NCBI GenBank assembly: GCA_022605955.1
Contig: JAKCOZ010000012.1
Span: 25,728,015 to 25,792,014, forward strand
Source of the DNA: Rallus limicola
Lineage: Eukaryota > Chordata > Aves > Gruiformes > Rallidae
Direction of reading: 5' to 3'
DNA: 64,000 bases
Shown here: piece after piece, positions 25,548 to 36,926 of the stretch
Layout of the letters: every line of letters begins with the position of its first letter
Position numbering within the stretch: position 1 is the first letter of the stretch
The notes under the pieces: model-generated
Seen by the model: only the letters and a program-made list of their open reading frames with translations
Told to the model about the DNA's origin: nothing
The model's database searches: none
Made by a program: the position numbers and the translations under genes

Positions 25548-28500
25548 GAAAAAGTGGTGCCCAAATCCATCAATCCTCACACAGGACCAAAACACTCTGT
25601 TGTACCTTTTCATATTCATCATCTATTTGGGGACAAGCAACTCATTGCTCTCTTTGTTCAGCAAGAGGTATAAAATAATACCTAGGCTATTGAGCACAGT
25701 TTCAGGCTGCTTTATAATGTTCCTAGGGCAAAGACAGCAATTTTTTACATAGAAATGCAGTGCTAGAGATGCTTTGAATGTAAAATTAGCCACAGCACTC
25801 TACAATTTGGCTGTCAGCAGGGAGAAGGAGACACCTCCTCCCAACACTGGGCCCCTCAGGATTTTCCTATGATGCTGTAGCAGCATCCTGACACACCAGT
25901 TGGCTTGATGACACGAATATTCTTGCTCTTGCATCTTACCTGCAACTCCATTTTGGGATTCATGATTTTCAAAAGGTGGCTCCACTTAACCAAGCTGACT
26001 TCTAAAAGCTGGCTGGAAATGACCAACTACATCAAGAAATGAAATGACTATTTGAACAAGAAAGGGCTGGCTGAGGTTACAGTACCATCCATAGCACCAG
26101 CTATTGAAGGACAGACCTGTAAAAGACACCTCAGATGCCTTGGTAAAGCTACAGCAGATTCCTGCACTGATGGACATATGTGCTCACCCAGCCCTTCATC
26201 ATGAAAAACACCAGAAACAGCCCAAAAAAAGGCTTGAGGTCATGGATCTAACTCTGTATTTGAAGGAATTACTGCAGGAAGGCTTGGACTGACAGCATGC
26301 CATGAGCCCACAGTCACAACTATGGAGAGATATTCAAGGAGAGGCCACATAACCCGTTCTCAGGCCAGAGATTCTCAGGCTGAGCACACTGAGCTTTCAT
26401 GATGAAACACATAGCAACCTCTCTGATCTATCAGCTTGGGCTATTGCTTTTCATTTAAAGCAAGCTCAAGTTTAATCTTTTGAAGTGCAGGAAGAGATGC
26501 AGCAGTCACCTAAAAATCTGTGGGGCTTGACTCTTCTGCAGGTGGAACAATGCAGAGAAGCCAACCTGATTGCCCTCGCTGCACAACCCCTTCTATAAAA
26601 TCCACAGATAGGACAGAGGAAAAAGACTGCTGAGACCCAGAATTTGACTCAGGGAGGTTAATTTGCTCCACATTGTCATATTCTTCCAAGCCCAGACTGA
26701 GCCTCCTCTTCTCCCCAGTGAGTACAACATATGGCTTTGCTCAAGAAAGCCCTGTTGCCTGAAAAGGAGGTTGCATTAATATTGCAACTCACATTTGAGC
26801 ACGAGTCCTTAAAGCCATGCCTCTGTATACAGCAGTCTCAGAAAGCCACTGCTAAGTTGCTTTCTTACCCTGCTGCACATGGAGATGTGTCCTGCTGTGC
26901 TCTACAGCTGCAAACATCTGCATTCAGCTCTGCCAACAACCACTCAGCCCATCTCCAACCACCCAGTCCATCACCAACCAACCCTTCTGCAGCTCAGTAG
27001 AACCTACACAGTGTCTCACTGTCCATCTCAGTTGGCACGATGAACAGTGAGAAGAAATTTCTCTTAGACAAAAATCAATTACCATCCAGTAAAACAAGTG
27101 GAACAGCTAAATTTTCTAAAGTAGATTATTTGCCCTTTGTTAATCACCTGGGCCCAAAGCCATCCTCCTTTCAACACAACACAATAATGCAGCAGGGGAA
27201 CCAAGCACGTATGGAGGCACCAAATCTGGTCTGCAGCACAGTCATTGTCCATTTCCATAAATTTAAAGCTTCACAGCATTCTCTGAAGGTCTTACCAAGA
27301 AATAAGCCTTTTTATGTGATCAGTTCATGTACCAGCATATCCTGCAAGCTAGAAAGATGTGTTACATGCATCATCTAGCACAGGCAGTTCTCCAAAAAAC
27401 CCTTTGCCATGAATTTCAATAAAGTAAGTCATCCCAAAGTACAACACTGCCTGGAAGAAGTGGTTAATGAAATGAGTGCATCGTTCTTCAGCTAAACTTC
27501 ACAGCTTAGGAAAGAATTTTAACCCATCATAAGGTCAGTCTGAAATTATTCATGTTTAAGGCTAAAATTATTCTGAATTAGCCTTAAATTAATAATAACA
27601 TTGATAAAGGTTTTCCTGTCTCCTCCTGAGCATAGAAAAGGAACCCTACAGAAACTCTTGCAGAATTTTTACTTTAGGGGTTGTTTTTTTATGTTGTCAT
27701 TTCCTGGGCAAAAACCACACAAACAATGTCTGTGATTAACTAAGCTTCATCTAGAAATATGGCACTAAGTAGTCACAAGAAATGGTCTTTTTGCACCCAG
27801 AGTGATTTTATGCTATGTGTGCTTACGAGATGAACATCTCTAGACACCATGCATGTTACAGCCAAGTCCATACAATAAGCTACACACCTCGTTCAGCATT
27901 TCTGATCCCTTCTGAAGATACTTTGCCCTCAACGGTTCATTTCCATCTGAACTGTTTCTTACAATCCACATCTTTGTGTTTCCAGCAGCTGCGTAAGAAC
28001 AAAGCCCTGCTCAAGAAGCGTTTCTTTGCAGGACATGTAATTATTAAATTGGGTTCTAATTACAGATCATAAATTACAGACACTTCTTTGGAGACAAAAT
28101 ACCCAGAATCCTATAGAGAAGTGCAGTGCTTATTTTTGCAGCTCATCTAAAAGCTTTATGGGTTAATATAAGAAGTTTTATCAAATTTTGGGATCAAATC
28201 ATGACTCCTGTATGAATTACATATGAATTTTAAGATGCTGTTAGGTATTAGTGTAAAAAATATTAATTCCTACTAAAATGTATGAAAAGTCAACACATGT
28301 CACTTCTGTGTGGCACCAGCAAACATAAAGGCTGTGCAGTTGGTGTTTTCTATAGGAGGAGAAATGAACGGTGCCTCTGGTTATGTTCTTTCTATAGAAA
28401 GATGGACATCAGTATGCAGCCAAACCCCTTCAGGAAAGCCATAGCTCTAACATAAGCACTCAGCTCCCAAAAAGCAACTATGAGCCAAGAATAAATTAAA

Positions 28501-28908
28501 GAAATTAAAGGAACCAGCACATGCTTGGTGCTCGCTCCAAGCTGAACTCCCATCATGACAGTAGTGTCCTTGCAGCATCCAAGTACTGTGCATTGAGGAA
28601 ATACACACACAAAATGCAAAACCACTATGTTAAGTATACAACCAAAATAAAGTGTGATGACTGAAAACCAGAGACCAAGGTGGTATGTAGAAATCTGAGT
28701 TTTGGCTCCTGACACCTTAGCAGGGAGCCCAGCACTCCACAGGGCTCATTGTGCCAAGGGCATGAACACTTAGACCATCCACAAACCTGCACCCAGAGGG
28801 CTTGGATGGACCAAACTGAGTGATCCCACCAAAGACAGACCATCCAAAGCACATCTGGTCCTGCCAAAGGACTTTTCAGAAGCCTGAATCAGGCCTTCAC
28901 CCACTTGT

Positions 28909-29103
28909 CTCTCAGAAAGAGCAGTTGGGCATTGGAACAGGGGGTGCCGAGGGAGGCGGTAGAGTCACCATCCCTTGGTGTGTTCAAGGAAAGGTTGGAT
29001 GAGGTACTTAGGGACATGGTTCAGTTAGCAATATAGGTATTAGGGAGACACTTGGACTGGATGATCTTTGTGGTCTTTTCCAACCTTAATGACTGTGTTT
29101 CTA
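28909..29103 (+). mobile_element. CR1 LINE 3' fragment (type D)
   Basis: Plus-strand CR1 3' end of about 195 bp. It contains 'gggcattggaacaggggg', a 'ggaggcggtagagtcaccat' block, 'gttcaaggaaaggttggatg' and 'ttggactggatgatctttgt', then 'cttttccaaccttaatga'. Its diagnostic 'acttagggacatggttcag' and 'aatataggt' phrases recur in the copy at 45313, so I treat these two as type D, distinct from A, B and C. The end shows 'gactgtgtttctag' instead of a clean octamer, suggesting decay. Confidence 0.88.
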
Positions 29104-32100
29104 GAAGCTGGCCTGTCAAAGGAAAGGGAGAGGATGCGGCCTACTACATTTGAAAGTGGAATGAGGATCTAATAAGGTTTCGTCTGGGGCAGCTGAAGGA
29201 GGAATAAGGATCAAAGCTGACTTCAGCAGACCCCTCACATCATCCCCCATACCCTCATGATGGAAACTGTTGCAGGACAGAAAGTGTTACGGTTCATAAG
29301 ATTTTGCTGCCATCTTCTGATGAAAAGACATTACATGGGTAGAAATAACAGCTGCTGGAGTTTCAGCAGCACCACAGCCCTTGTGCCCATCCATACACCC
29401 TCCCCCATGGGAAAACTGGCTCTTTCAGCTCGTTTGGATAAATTGTTTAAATTACTGCTCACATTTGCTGCCCCAGACTTCTACCTTCCCAAGCAGAAAG
29501 CAACCTCGTGTGTATTACAGCGCACCCACCAGTACACAACAGCTAGATACCATCATACTGTACTTAACACACATTTTAATAACCATAACTTTTCCATGCT
29601 TCAATTTCCAAGGATCATTGGTCATCCTAAAGTGATAACTTTAAGTCTGAGGCACGATAGCTACCGAGTTTAGCTAATATTTTTTTATTTTCTTTTACCC
29701 CTTCTCTTTAAGTGTTTGCTCTCCTCTGAAAGTGGGATAAATATTTCAGTGTCTCATTTAATGGAACGTTTTCCCATTTCTAATTCTTGAAAAAACAGGA
29801 CTTTATATAACATGCAGAAAAATCAGCCTACCATTAAAATCTACTCCTTCTGAGGATAATGATGAACAGCCCACTTCTATTTTGCATTACAGAGGCACAA
29901 GCCCTGCTCCTTTCTCGAACATACCACGAGTGACTTCAGACTAAATCTTACACAAAACAGCCAAACTGGAGCAAGAAGGGTTCTCTTTCAGTATCCTGAC
30001 CTGCAAAGCTCTTTTTGTATCTCAGAAAGAACTTTTGTTTTCCTGTGCCACAGTATAAATCGGGTTTTTCCACTCCTGTTCTAGCCCTATTTATTTTACC
30101 CTCATTCCCCATTCTTCATTGCAGATGAAATCAAATGAAATATTCCTTTTAAAGCCACTCTTTTACTCAGCTGAATGGCACACTAATAGCACTTCAGCAT
30201 ACATAATAGGGCCACCAAGAGGTTTTTTTCCCTTCGCTGCACTGAGGATAAACTTTAAATTCCCTTCTGGGTACTTAGAAATTATTAATATTGTGTCTGA
30301 TTTAACTTCTTTTTATAAAGAACAATTTAAAAAAGGTTTTGTTACTTATATTAATTCCTCCCTCACTATATATCTGGACTTCAGTGACCACCTACATTTA
30401 CCACAGGTGTAAACACAGATCTAAGGCATAGCATCCATCACAAGCAAGCCATGACAAAGAGCCCTAGCCTTGATCAGCACTGACAGTAGCTGTGATTTAT
30501 CAGAGGGGGAAGGCAGCAGAAGTAACCCTGCCCCATGGGGTCCTTCCCTGGCAGGGGAAGAGCAGCAGAGTTCCTCCAGCCTGGCATGCACCCAGCACTT
30601 GTGGGTAGCACCCATCCCTTCCCCACCTCAGAACGTAAACACCAAGATAGAATCAGGCATTGATGATGAATCTCTTCTTTCTAATGGGGGTGAAATGAAT
30701 TGATTACTTACCATCAACTTTCATCACTGCACAAGCTGGAGAAATACTAACTATTTTTTGCTATGGGTAAGCAAAAAATCTATTACAGTTTATTAAAATA
30801 AATAGCACTCTAATAATATTGTGTTTAAAGAATTACTATGTCATTCTTCTACTTGATAGCATTATAAGACTCACTTGAATGTTTAGGAAATGAGTAGCTG
30901 ACCACTTAACCTTTAATCTCTAAGACACTTGTTCAAAGCTGGCCTGCAAGTGGGCAGATGTTTACATTATAAAGTATTATTTGTACTAATTGATAGAGGT
31001 AGTTGACTATATACAAAAAAAACCACTTTTTGGAAAACAATTATTTGTTGACACAAAGTTTTTTTAAACTTGCAGAAAATCATTAAAAAATATTTTTTAG
31101 TTCCAGAAAAAGATTTATTTTTCTTAAAACAAGTTAGAGACAGAAGTGCAGAGATGATTTAAACATGTCCAACCAGCACAGTGATTAAAGCATCCCCTAG
31201 CAGGCAGGGAAAACCATGTACCAGTATGAGCCCACATCTCTGGAGGCTGATTTCCTCGATCTCACATGGATGCCTGAGCAGGACCATGCTTCTCTGGATA
31301 GCCCATTTTTGTGGAATACTTTAAAAACAGGCCAGCTCTCCAGCAACATGGAGAGACAGTCTGGTGGCTGTGGCTGTCACTGGAAGGAGAAAGGCCCAAG
31401 TGGAAAAGCCTAGTTTGCATTAGACCAACTAGGATGGACCAGAAACTCCCATCAGGTTTTCACACTGGAAGATTTTAAGCTTTTATAATGAGTTAATTTT
31501 TCACTTTTCAGCTCATATCAGTGTGAAATTAGAATTTTTTTATATATCAAATATTTTTATAGGACAGAAGAAAGCATGTGCTGCTAAAGGGTTGTCTTCC
31601 AGAGGACTCAATAGGAAAGCCCAAGCAGGAATAAACTCGACAACCAAACTCCCCTTGATCCTCGCAGAACCCCATTCATCGCCCTCTTCTCCAGCTTTCT
31701 CCTTCCAACAAACTCTGTATCTCCTTACACCCTTCTCAGTCACTGACTTACCCATGAAATTCTATGAGCTGAAGCCTCAAAGAGTCAGAATCAAAACTCA
31801 ATAGCCTTGGAGACTATTAAGCAGGTATTCTTATATCTGTATCAATCTACTCAGCATTATTATGTATCATCGAGTCATTCCAGATGCAGTATTTCACAGG
31901 GACTCCTCTGCTTTGAAAAAAGCCAAGCCATTATCAAAGCAATAAAATATATTTTCAAAGACCTGACAGCAATTATTAATTCTGTTCAACTTTCCAGCTG
32001 CTTCTCCTCAGTAAGTGGGATACAGCCTTTCCGAGCATGGTTCCTGACCCCAAGACTGGCAGGTGTAAATTGTGTGGACAGAGTTGGGAGAAATTCTCTG

Positions 32101-32756
32101 GTCACTAGAGTTAACATGAAGACTTACATCTCTATCACAAATTTGGGAAAGACTGAGGGTCTCTTCCAGGCTTATTTCCTATGAGTCTCTGAAGAGCATT
32201 GCAACATATATATGCACGTCAGTTTGAATCAATACAAAGTGTACTCTGGAATTTGGCATGACTTCCCCTGGTACTTTATCAATTTGTACCTACTAGTAAT
32301 ATTTCCAATTTCTTACAATTTATTCACCAGATACAATCTACAAGGGACAGCTAGGGATTTGTCCTAGGCTAGGATAACCTCTCACAGAATAAATCATTTT
32401 CTTTGCAGTAATGAACTCTGCAGCATTGAACTAAATTTAAATTATTGAAGTGATCAGAAATCCATAATATCCCATGATTATCACTGAGGTTTGTTTACTT
32501 CAACACACCTGATACCATCTGATTAGACTTTTGCAATGTTTACATATCGTAGCACCAACTTGCTCAAACATCAGAGAATGAGCCCGACTCTTCAACAGGA
32601 AATGATAAACAAATGAATTCAAACCCATCAGCTTGGAAGGTAGCAGACTGTGTTGTTTGTTATGGATGTGGATCCCAAACACTCTGTGTTCATACAACTG
32701 CCCTGCACACACATCATTAACTGGCCTGCATCTCATCTGAAGTGGTTTAATTAGAG
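29104..32756. other. Non-coding block with no supportable gene
   Basis: AT-rich DNA with short, unrelated reading frames of at most about 140 codons. No transposon, RNA gene or repeat array is recognised. The segments near 30720-31110 are very AT-rich with A- and T-runs. Confidence 0.55.
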
Positions 32757-33092
32757 GGCTGGAGCAGCTCCCCTATGAAGGGAGGCTGAGGGAGCTGGGC
32801 TGGGTCAGCCTGGAGAAGAGAAGGCTGTGGGGGGACCTCATTGCAGCCTGCCAGTCCCTGAAGGGAGCAGAGGAACAGGAGGGGAATCAGCTTGTTCAAG
32901 GGCAGAGACTGGCAGGACAAGGGGGATGGAGTGAAGCTGGAGGAGGGAAGGGTTAAATTAGACATCAGGGGGAAGTTCTTTGCAGAGAGAGTGGGGAGGG
33001 GTTGGAAGGGGCTGCCCAGAGAGGGGGTGGATGCCCCATCCCCGGGGATGTTGAAGGCCAGGTTGGCTGGGGCCCTGGGCAACCTTGTGTAG
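32757..33092 (+). pseudogene. CR1 ORF2 C-terminal remnant (non-LTR retrotransposon)
   Basis: Within the type-A CR1 copy, the first part reads in one frame with a [18 protein letters not shown] peptide, then [16 protein letters not shown]. Near 32880-32900 the recognisable tail moves to another frame ([17 protein letters not shown], then DAPSPGMLKARLAGALGNLV) and ends at a TAG at 33090-33092. These are the last segments of the CR1 ORF2 protein, downstream of its endonuclease and reverse-transcriptase domains, neither of which is present. Truncation plus at least one frameshift makes it a dead remnant. Confidence 0.85.
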
Positions 33093-33191
33093 CTCCAGGC
33101 CTGGAGGTTGGTGTCCCTGCCTGTGGCAGGGGGTTGGAGCTCTGTGACCCTTGGGGTCCCTTCCAACCCAGACCAGTCTGGGATTCTGTGA
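32757..33191 (+). mobile_element. CR1 LINE 3' fragment (type A)
   Basis: The longest type-A copy, about 435 bp on the plus strand. It begins 'ggctggagcagctcccctat' and continues through 'ctgagggagctgggctggg' and 'cagcctggagaagagaaggc'. It ends with 'ggtcccttccaacccagacc' and 'gggattctgtgaatt'. It is the reverse-complement counterpart of the copies at 4766 and 8048 and allows them to be aligned. It contains part of the CR1 ORF2 C-terminus, described separately. Confidence 0.95.
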
Positions 33192-35848
33192 ATTCAACAT
33201 ATGTATTCTCATGCATCATTTATTGCCATTTCTTGCTACTTGTGGGTTTTTTATTTTAAATACTTTAATGCTTTTAGTTCATCTGTGCAGAATGGTTAGA
33301 GAATTTAGGCATAAAGTGTCATGACCACACGGGCACAGAATTCATCACCATGGGTCAGGCTTCAGACCCACCTTACGTGAGCAAAAGGCCAGGGCTGTCA
33401 GTATGCCAGAGAGCAACATCATCACATGAACCACAGAATAAGTTATCCTACGACAACGCCCAAACCAATATGAGTTCTTCACTTGAGTTTGATAGGTTAG
33501 GCTTTCTATACTTGGATTAAACACATTTCAACAACCATATTAATAAAGTGACCCATTAACCACCAACCTGATGTGAACAAGCAAGATCACGAGAGTTCAC
33601 CATCTATCTGAAACCCTCTGCTTTCTGATGTGCACCTGAGTGTAAACACATCCATCCACTGTGGATATAACCAGCAAATCACAGCCAGGGCCTTTGAGCA
33701 CTAAAAGCACCAGTCCCCACACCACTGCAGAATGAGACCATGAGTTTATTAAACCTGCCAGACATTGAATAGCTTATACTATGTACATTGCACACTGGAG
33801 TATTCATCTTCATGTGAGCTTTTCTGGACTTTTCACCACTCTCCTCCCAAAAAAAAACCCAACACAACCCAAAAACAGTGTTCAGAGAAAGAAGAGATTC
33901 AGTTTCAATGAATGATGTCACTCCTTAACTTATCTGATGAGAAAACTGTCAAATCCAGAAAAATCATTAATATTCAGAATGCTAACAGGAAAATAACCCT
34001 TGAAACATGACTCTGTGTTGAAGAACCCAAATAATCAAGACTACCAAGGCATTCTCCTTAGGAAACATTTCACTTATTCTTGATCAAATGACTGTAAAAC
34101 TTAGTTTTCCATAACAAGGTATTTCAATCTCTGCTTCTGCTGTCTTAAAAGTAGACAGAAACTTCTCTCTTGCCTGCAAAGCCTCAAGAAAGCTGCAAGC
34201 AAATGAAAAATTCATTGAGACTTGAAGACAACCTGCTTAGGGAACCACGAGACACAGCACCACACATACCGTGTCTCAAAGCACTCAGTGGAAATACCAA
34301 GCACTGTGCTTCAAAAGAAGCCTGAAATCAAGATTCACTGAGAAACAGAAAGACAGCTGATCAAATCTTCTGCAATAAATGCTAATGAATAAGAGATAAG
34401 CTGAACTGTTTACTTCATTTTCTGGAATAAGGAACATAAACGAATTCATTGACTGTCAGGTCCCGTGAAGAACATATGGTTCCAACCTAATGATACAAGT
34501 GTGTCCATGTTTTGAAGCAATTAAAAGGCTGGCATTACTAGATGACTTGTAATTTCTCTAAAATCCACCTTTTATGTTCACCTAGGTCTTTCCCTTTTAA
34601 ATCTGTTTGTTTCCATACTTCACACCACTTGCTACTTGAATCCTGAAAAAGCTGTGTAGAGTTGCAGCAAATAAAAAAATATCCAGCTTTCAATACACTT
34701 CTAACCTTTCACAGGGGATTATAACCTTCCCTTACCTCCTCGTGGCAGTTAAACACAAGCTGCCAGTATTAACATCAAAAACTCAATCATAATTTCAGCA
34801 CTTACAGGCAGCTCTGTTGCTGATGTTCACAACTGGAAGTGTCTCTGGGTTTTTTTTTTTATCCCCAGCCACCTTCATCTCCCTCTAACCTACCAGCCAA
34901 AGCGAGCCCAAACTCATAGTTCCATCCCTAACCCATCACTTTTCGTATAATACCTCCTCAACTGCAGAGACCAATTCTGATAGAAACTGCCATGACCCCA
35001 AAAGATATCAATATTTTGAGTTCCAGCAGTCTTAAATCATTAGAAACATGTAACATGCTTAATTAGCACTCCTCAAGATGCTGAACAGCACGAACTATGC
35101 ACGATGTAGCAGAGTTTTTCCTAAACTCATGGCTCCCCACTATGCCTTCATTTTCCTGGTCCTCAAAAATACACTCCAAAACACCCCTTTTTTTAAAAAA
35201 TTCAGAAATAGAAGCCTTTCTAAAAATTGCAGTGATACTACCACAGTGATTACACCACAATAAATGAACACAAGAGACAAAACAAACAGCAGCCAGGGGC
35301 TAAAGCAGAACTTGTCAGCATCAGTCAAAGCTGCAGCTCCAGCTCTGCCTGTGTGGTAGGATTATTCTTTCATGCTGCAGATTCAAAGTTCCACATAGAA
35401 ATTAAGAAAATTACAGTCATAAAGAACAGTGAGTCTATTGGAAGTCCTGAAAACTTGAAGAAATTGCAAGTTTGGGGAATTAACAATCTTGGTGACTCAC
35501 GCAGATGTACGTATTTATCTATGCCATCTTTCAGGTGCACCCAAAAAAATGCTTCTGCTGGTTCTTATTTGCTCATATTTCCTATCTCTGTTGTCCTCTC
35601 ATCCACAGCAGGGGGGTCACCACATCACACCCCAGTCACTGAGTCATCTCAGGCAAGGCAAACACACACATCACGCTTTGACTGTGCCCAGGGTACATTA
35701 TGTTGAAGATCTGAACACAAGAGTACCTTACACACATACATTTTATAAAACATTCATGAGTGTGTAAGAAAAGCAGAAGTCTTATAATAACAAGTTAATT
35801 ACTAACATTTTTTTTAAATATTACTGAAGTTTCATTAATGATTTTCCA
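33192..35848. other. Non-coding block with no supportable gene
   Basis: AT-rich, strongly A- and C-weighted on the plus strand over long stretches (for example 34000-34700). It has a T-run near 34851. No exon, RNA gene or transposon is recognised. Confidence 0.55.
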
Positions 35849-35912
35849 TGATAGAATCACTGAGTTGTAGGGGATGGAAGGGACCTCAAGAGATCATCAA
35901 GTCCAATCCCCA
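35849..35912 (-). mobile_element. Very short CR1 LINE 3' tip
   Basis: Only about 64 bp of a minus-strand CR1 end remain. On the plus strand this reads 'atgatagaatcactgagttg', 'ggatggaagggacctcaaga' and 'gatcatcaagtccaatcccc'. This is the conserved 3' terminal block, with the TCTATCAT-type octamer at its outer end. Extreme 5' truncation is common for CR1. The fragment is too short to assign to a type. Confidence 0.85.
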
Positions 35913-35938
35913 TAGGCTAAGACAAATATTTAAAGACA

Positions 35939-35954
35939 ATTATTATTATTATTA
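35939..35954. repeat. (ATT)5 microsatellite
   Basis: Five ATT units plus one base, immediately downstream of the CR1 tip at 35849. A short tract that is probably polymorphic. Confidence 0.85.
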
Positions 35955-36905
35955 AACATTATGTCCACAACATTGTAAAGATGATGATGAATAGATGATC
36001 TCAAGGGCATGAAGACATAAAATGTCTTAGACCTTATAAAGAGAAAATAAAGCTTTTTATGTGTTTTCACATATAGGGAAATTCCAGGCACAGAAAGAAA
36101 TTATAAGAATTTGCATGTGTTTGTATTTGATGTATTGCTTCTTGAGGTGGTGTCACAATGGAATTTCGCTGCTAAAAGGTCTTCTCCTTCCCCAATAAAT
36201 CACCTTGTCATGACATTTAAATGAAGACAAAAAAGAGGAGGCTTAAAATTAAGAAGTCTTTCTGAATACTTTGATCCATTAGATTAATAGACATACACCA
36301 GCACAACTAAAATCAAAAATTCCATTTAAAATACTAAAGAAGGGAGCTTATTTCCTCCTTTACCTGACACTTAGTGTGCTGTAAGTTCCTTCTGAAAATA
36401 CACAAATTTAGTAACCAGTTGAAAAAAAAACACATTAGAATTAGGCACTGAAACTTATTATTTGGCAACCCTTTTTGATGAGCACTGCAGCACACCTCCC
36501 AGAAATGCCAATGATCCAGGTACCAGGGAGAGCTAGTGCTAGTGTCAAGTGTTGAATCAATTCACAAAACAGGTCTCTGAAATGAGACACTCCACAACAG
36601 AGCTGCACCAGCCAGCCTGTGAGAACCAGAGCTGCAAAAACACAGTGGCCAAGGTCTAAAAAAATCAATGGGATCAAGGGTTGTGCATCTGGAAACCACA
36701 CCACAGCGTGCTCACCAGACCACAGATTATTGCAAACAATGTATGTTCCCAAGACAGGTTTCTGTTTTCTTCTGTATTGACTCACAGGAGTGACACGACT
36801 CAAACTGTTAGAGAAAGTTCACTGGAGAAAGAAATAGACATTTACAGAAAACCCACCAGAACTGGCTGCACAGAGACTTAAACACACAAAAGTGAAACTT
36901 GCTTT

Positions 36906-36926
36906 CCCCCCCCCACCCTCCCCCTT
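36906..36926. repeat. C-rich patch
   Basis: Nine C, then 'acccт'-like interruptions and five further C on the plus strand, followed by a T-run. The minus strand is G-rich. Low complexity inside an otherwise unrecognised region. Confidence 0.6.

Larger units (their letters stand above)
23014..28908. other. Non-coding block with no supportable gene
   Basis: A 5.9-kb stretch without recognisable genes or transposons. It contains T-rich and A-rich runs at 24897-24916 and 25531-25547. The segment at about 24950-25330 carries an octamer (25071-25078), a homeodomain-like TTAATTTAATA (25102-25112), a FOX-like ATAAACAAAT (25148-25157) and a SOX-like CATTGTT (25180-25186). That makes it a candidate regulatory element. 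The part at 28680-28900 is richer in C and carries a repeated 'ccatcca' word of unknown meaning. Confidence 0.5.
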
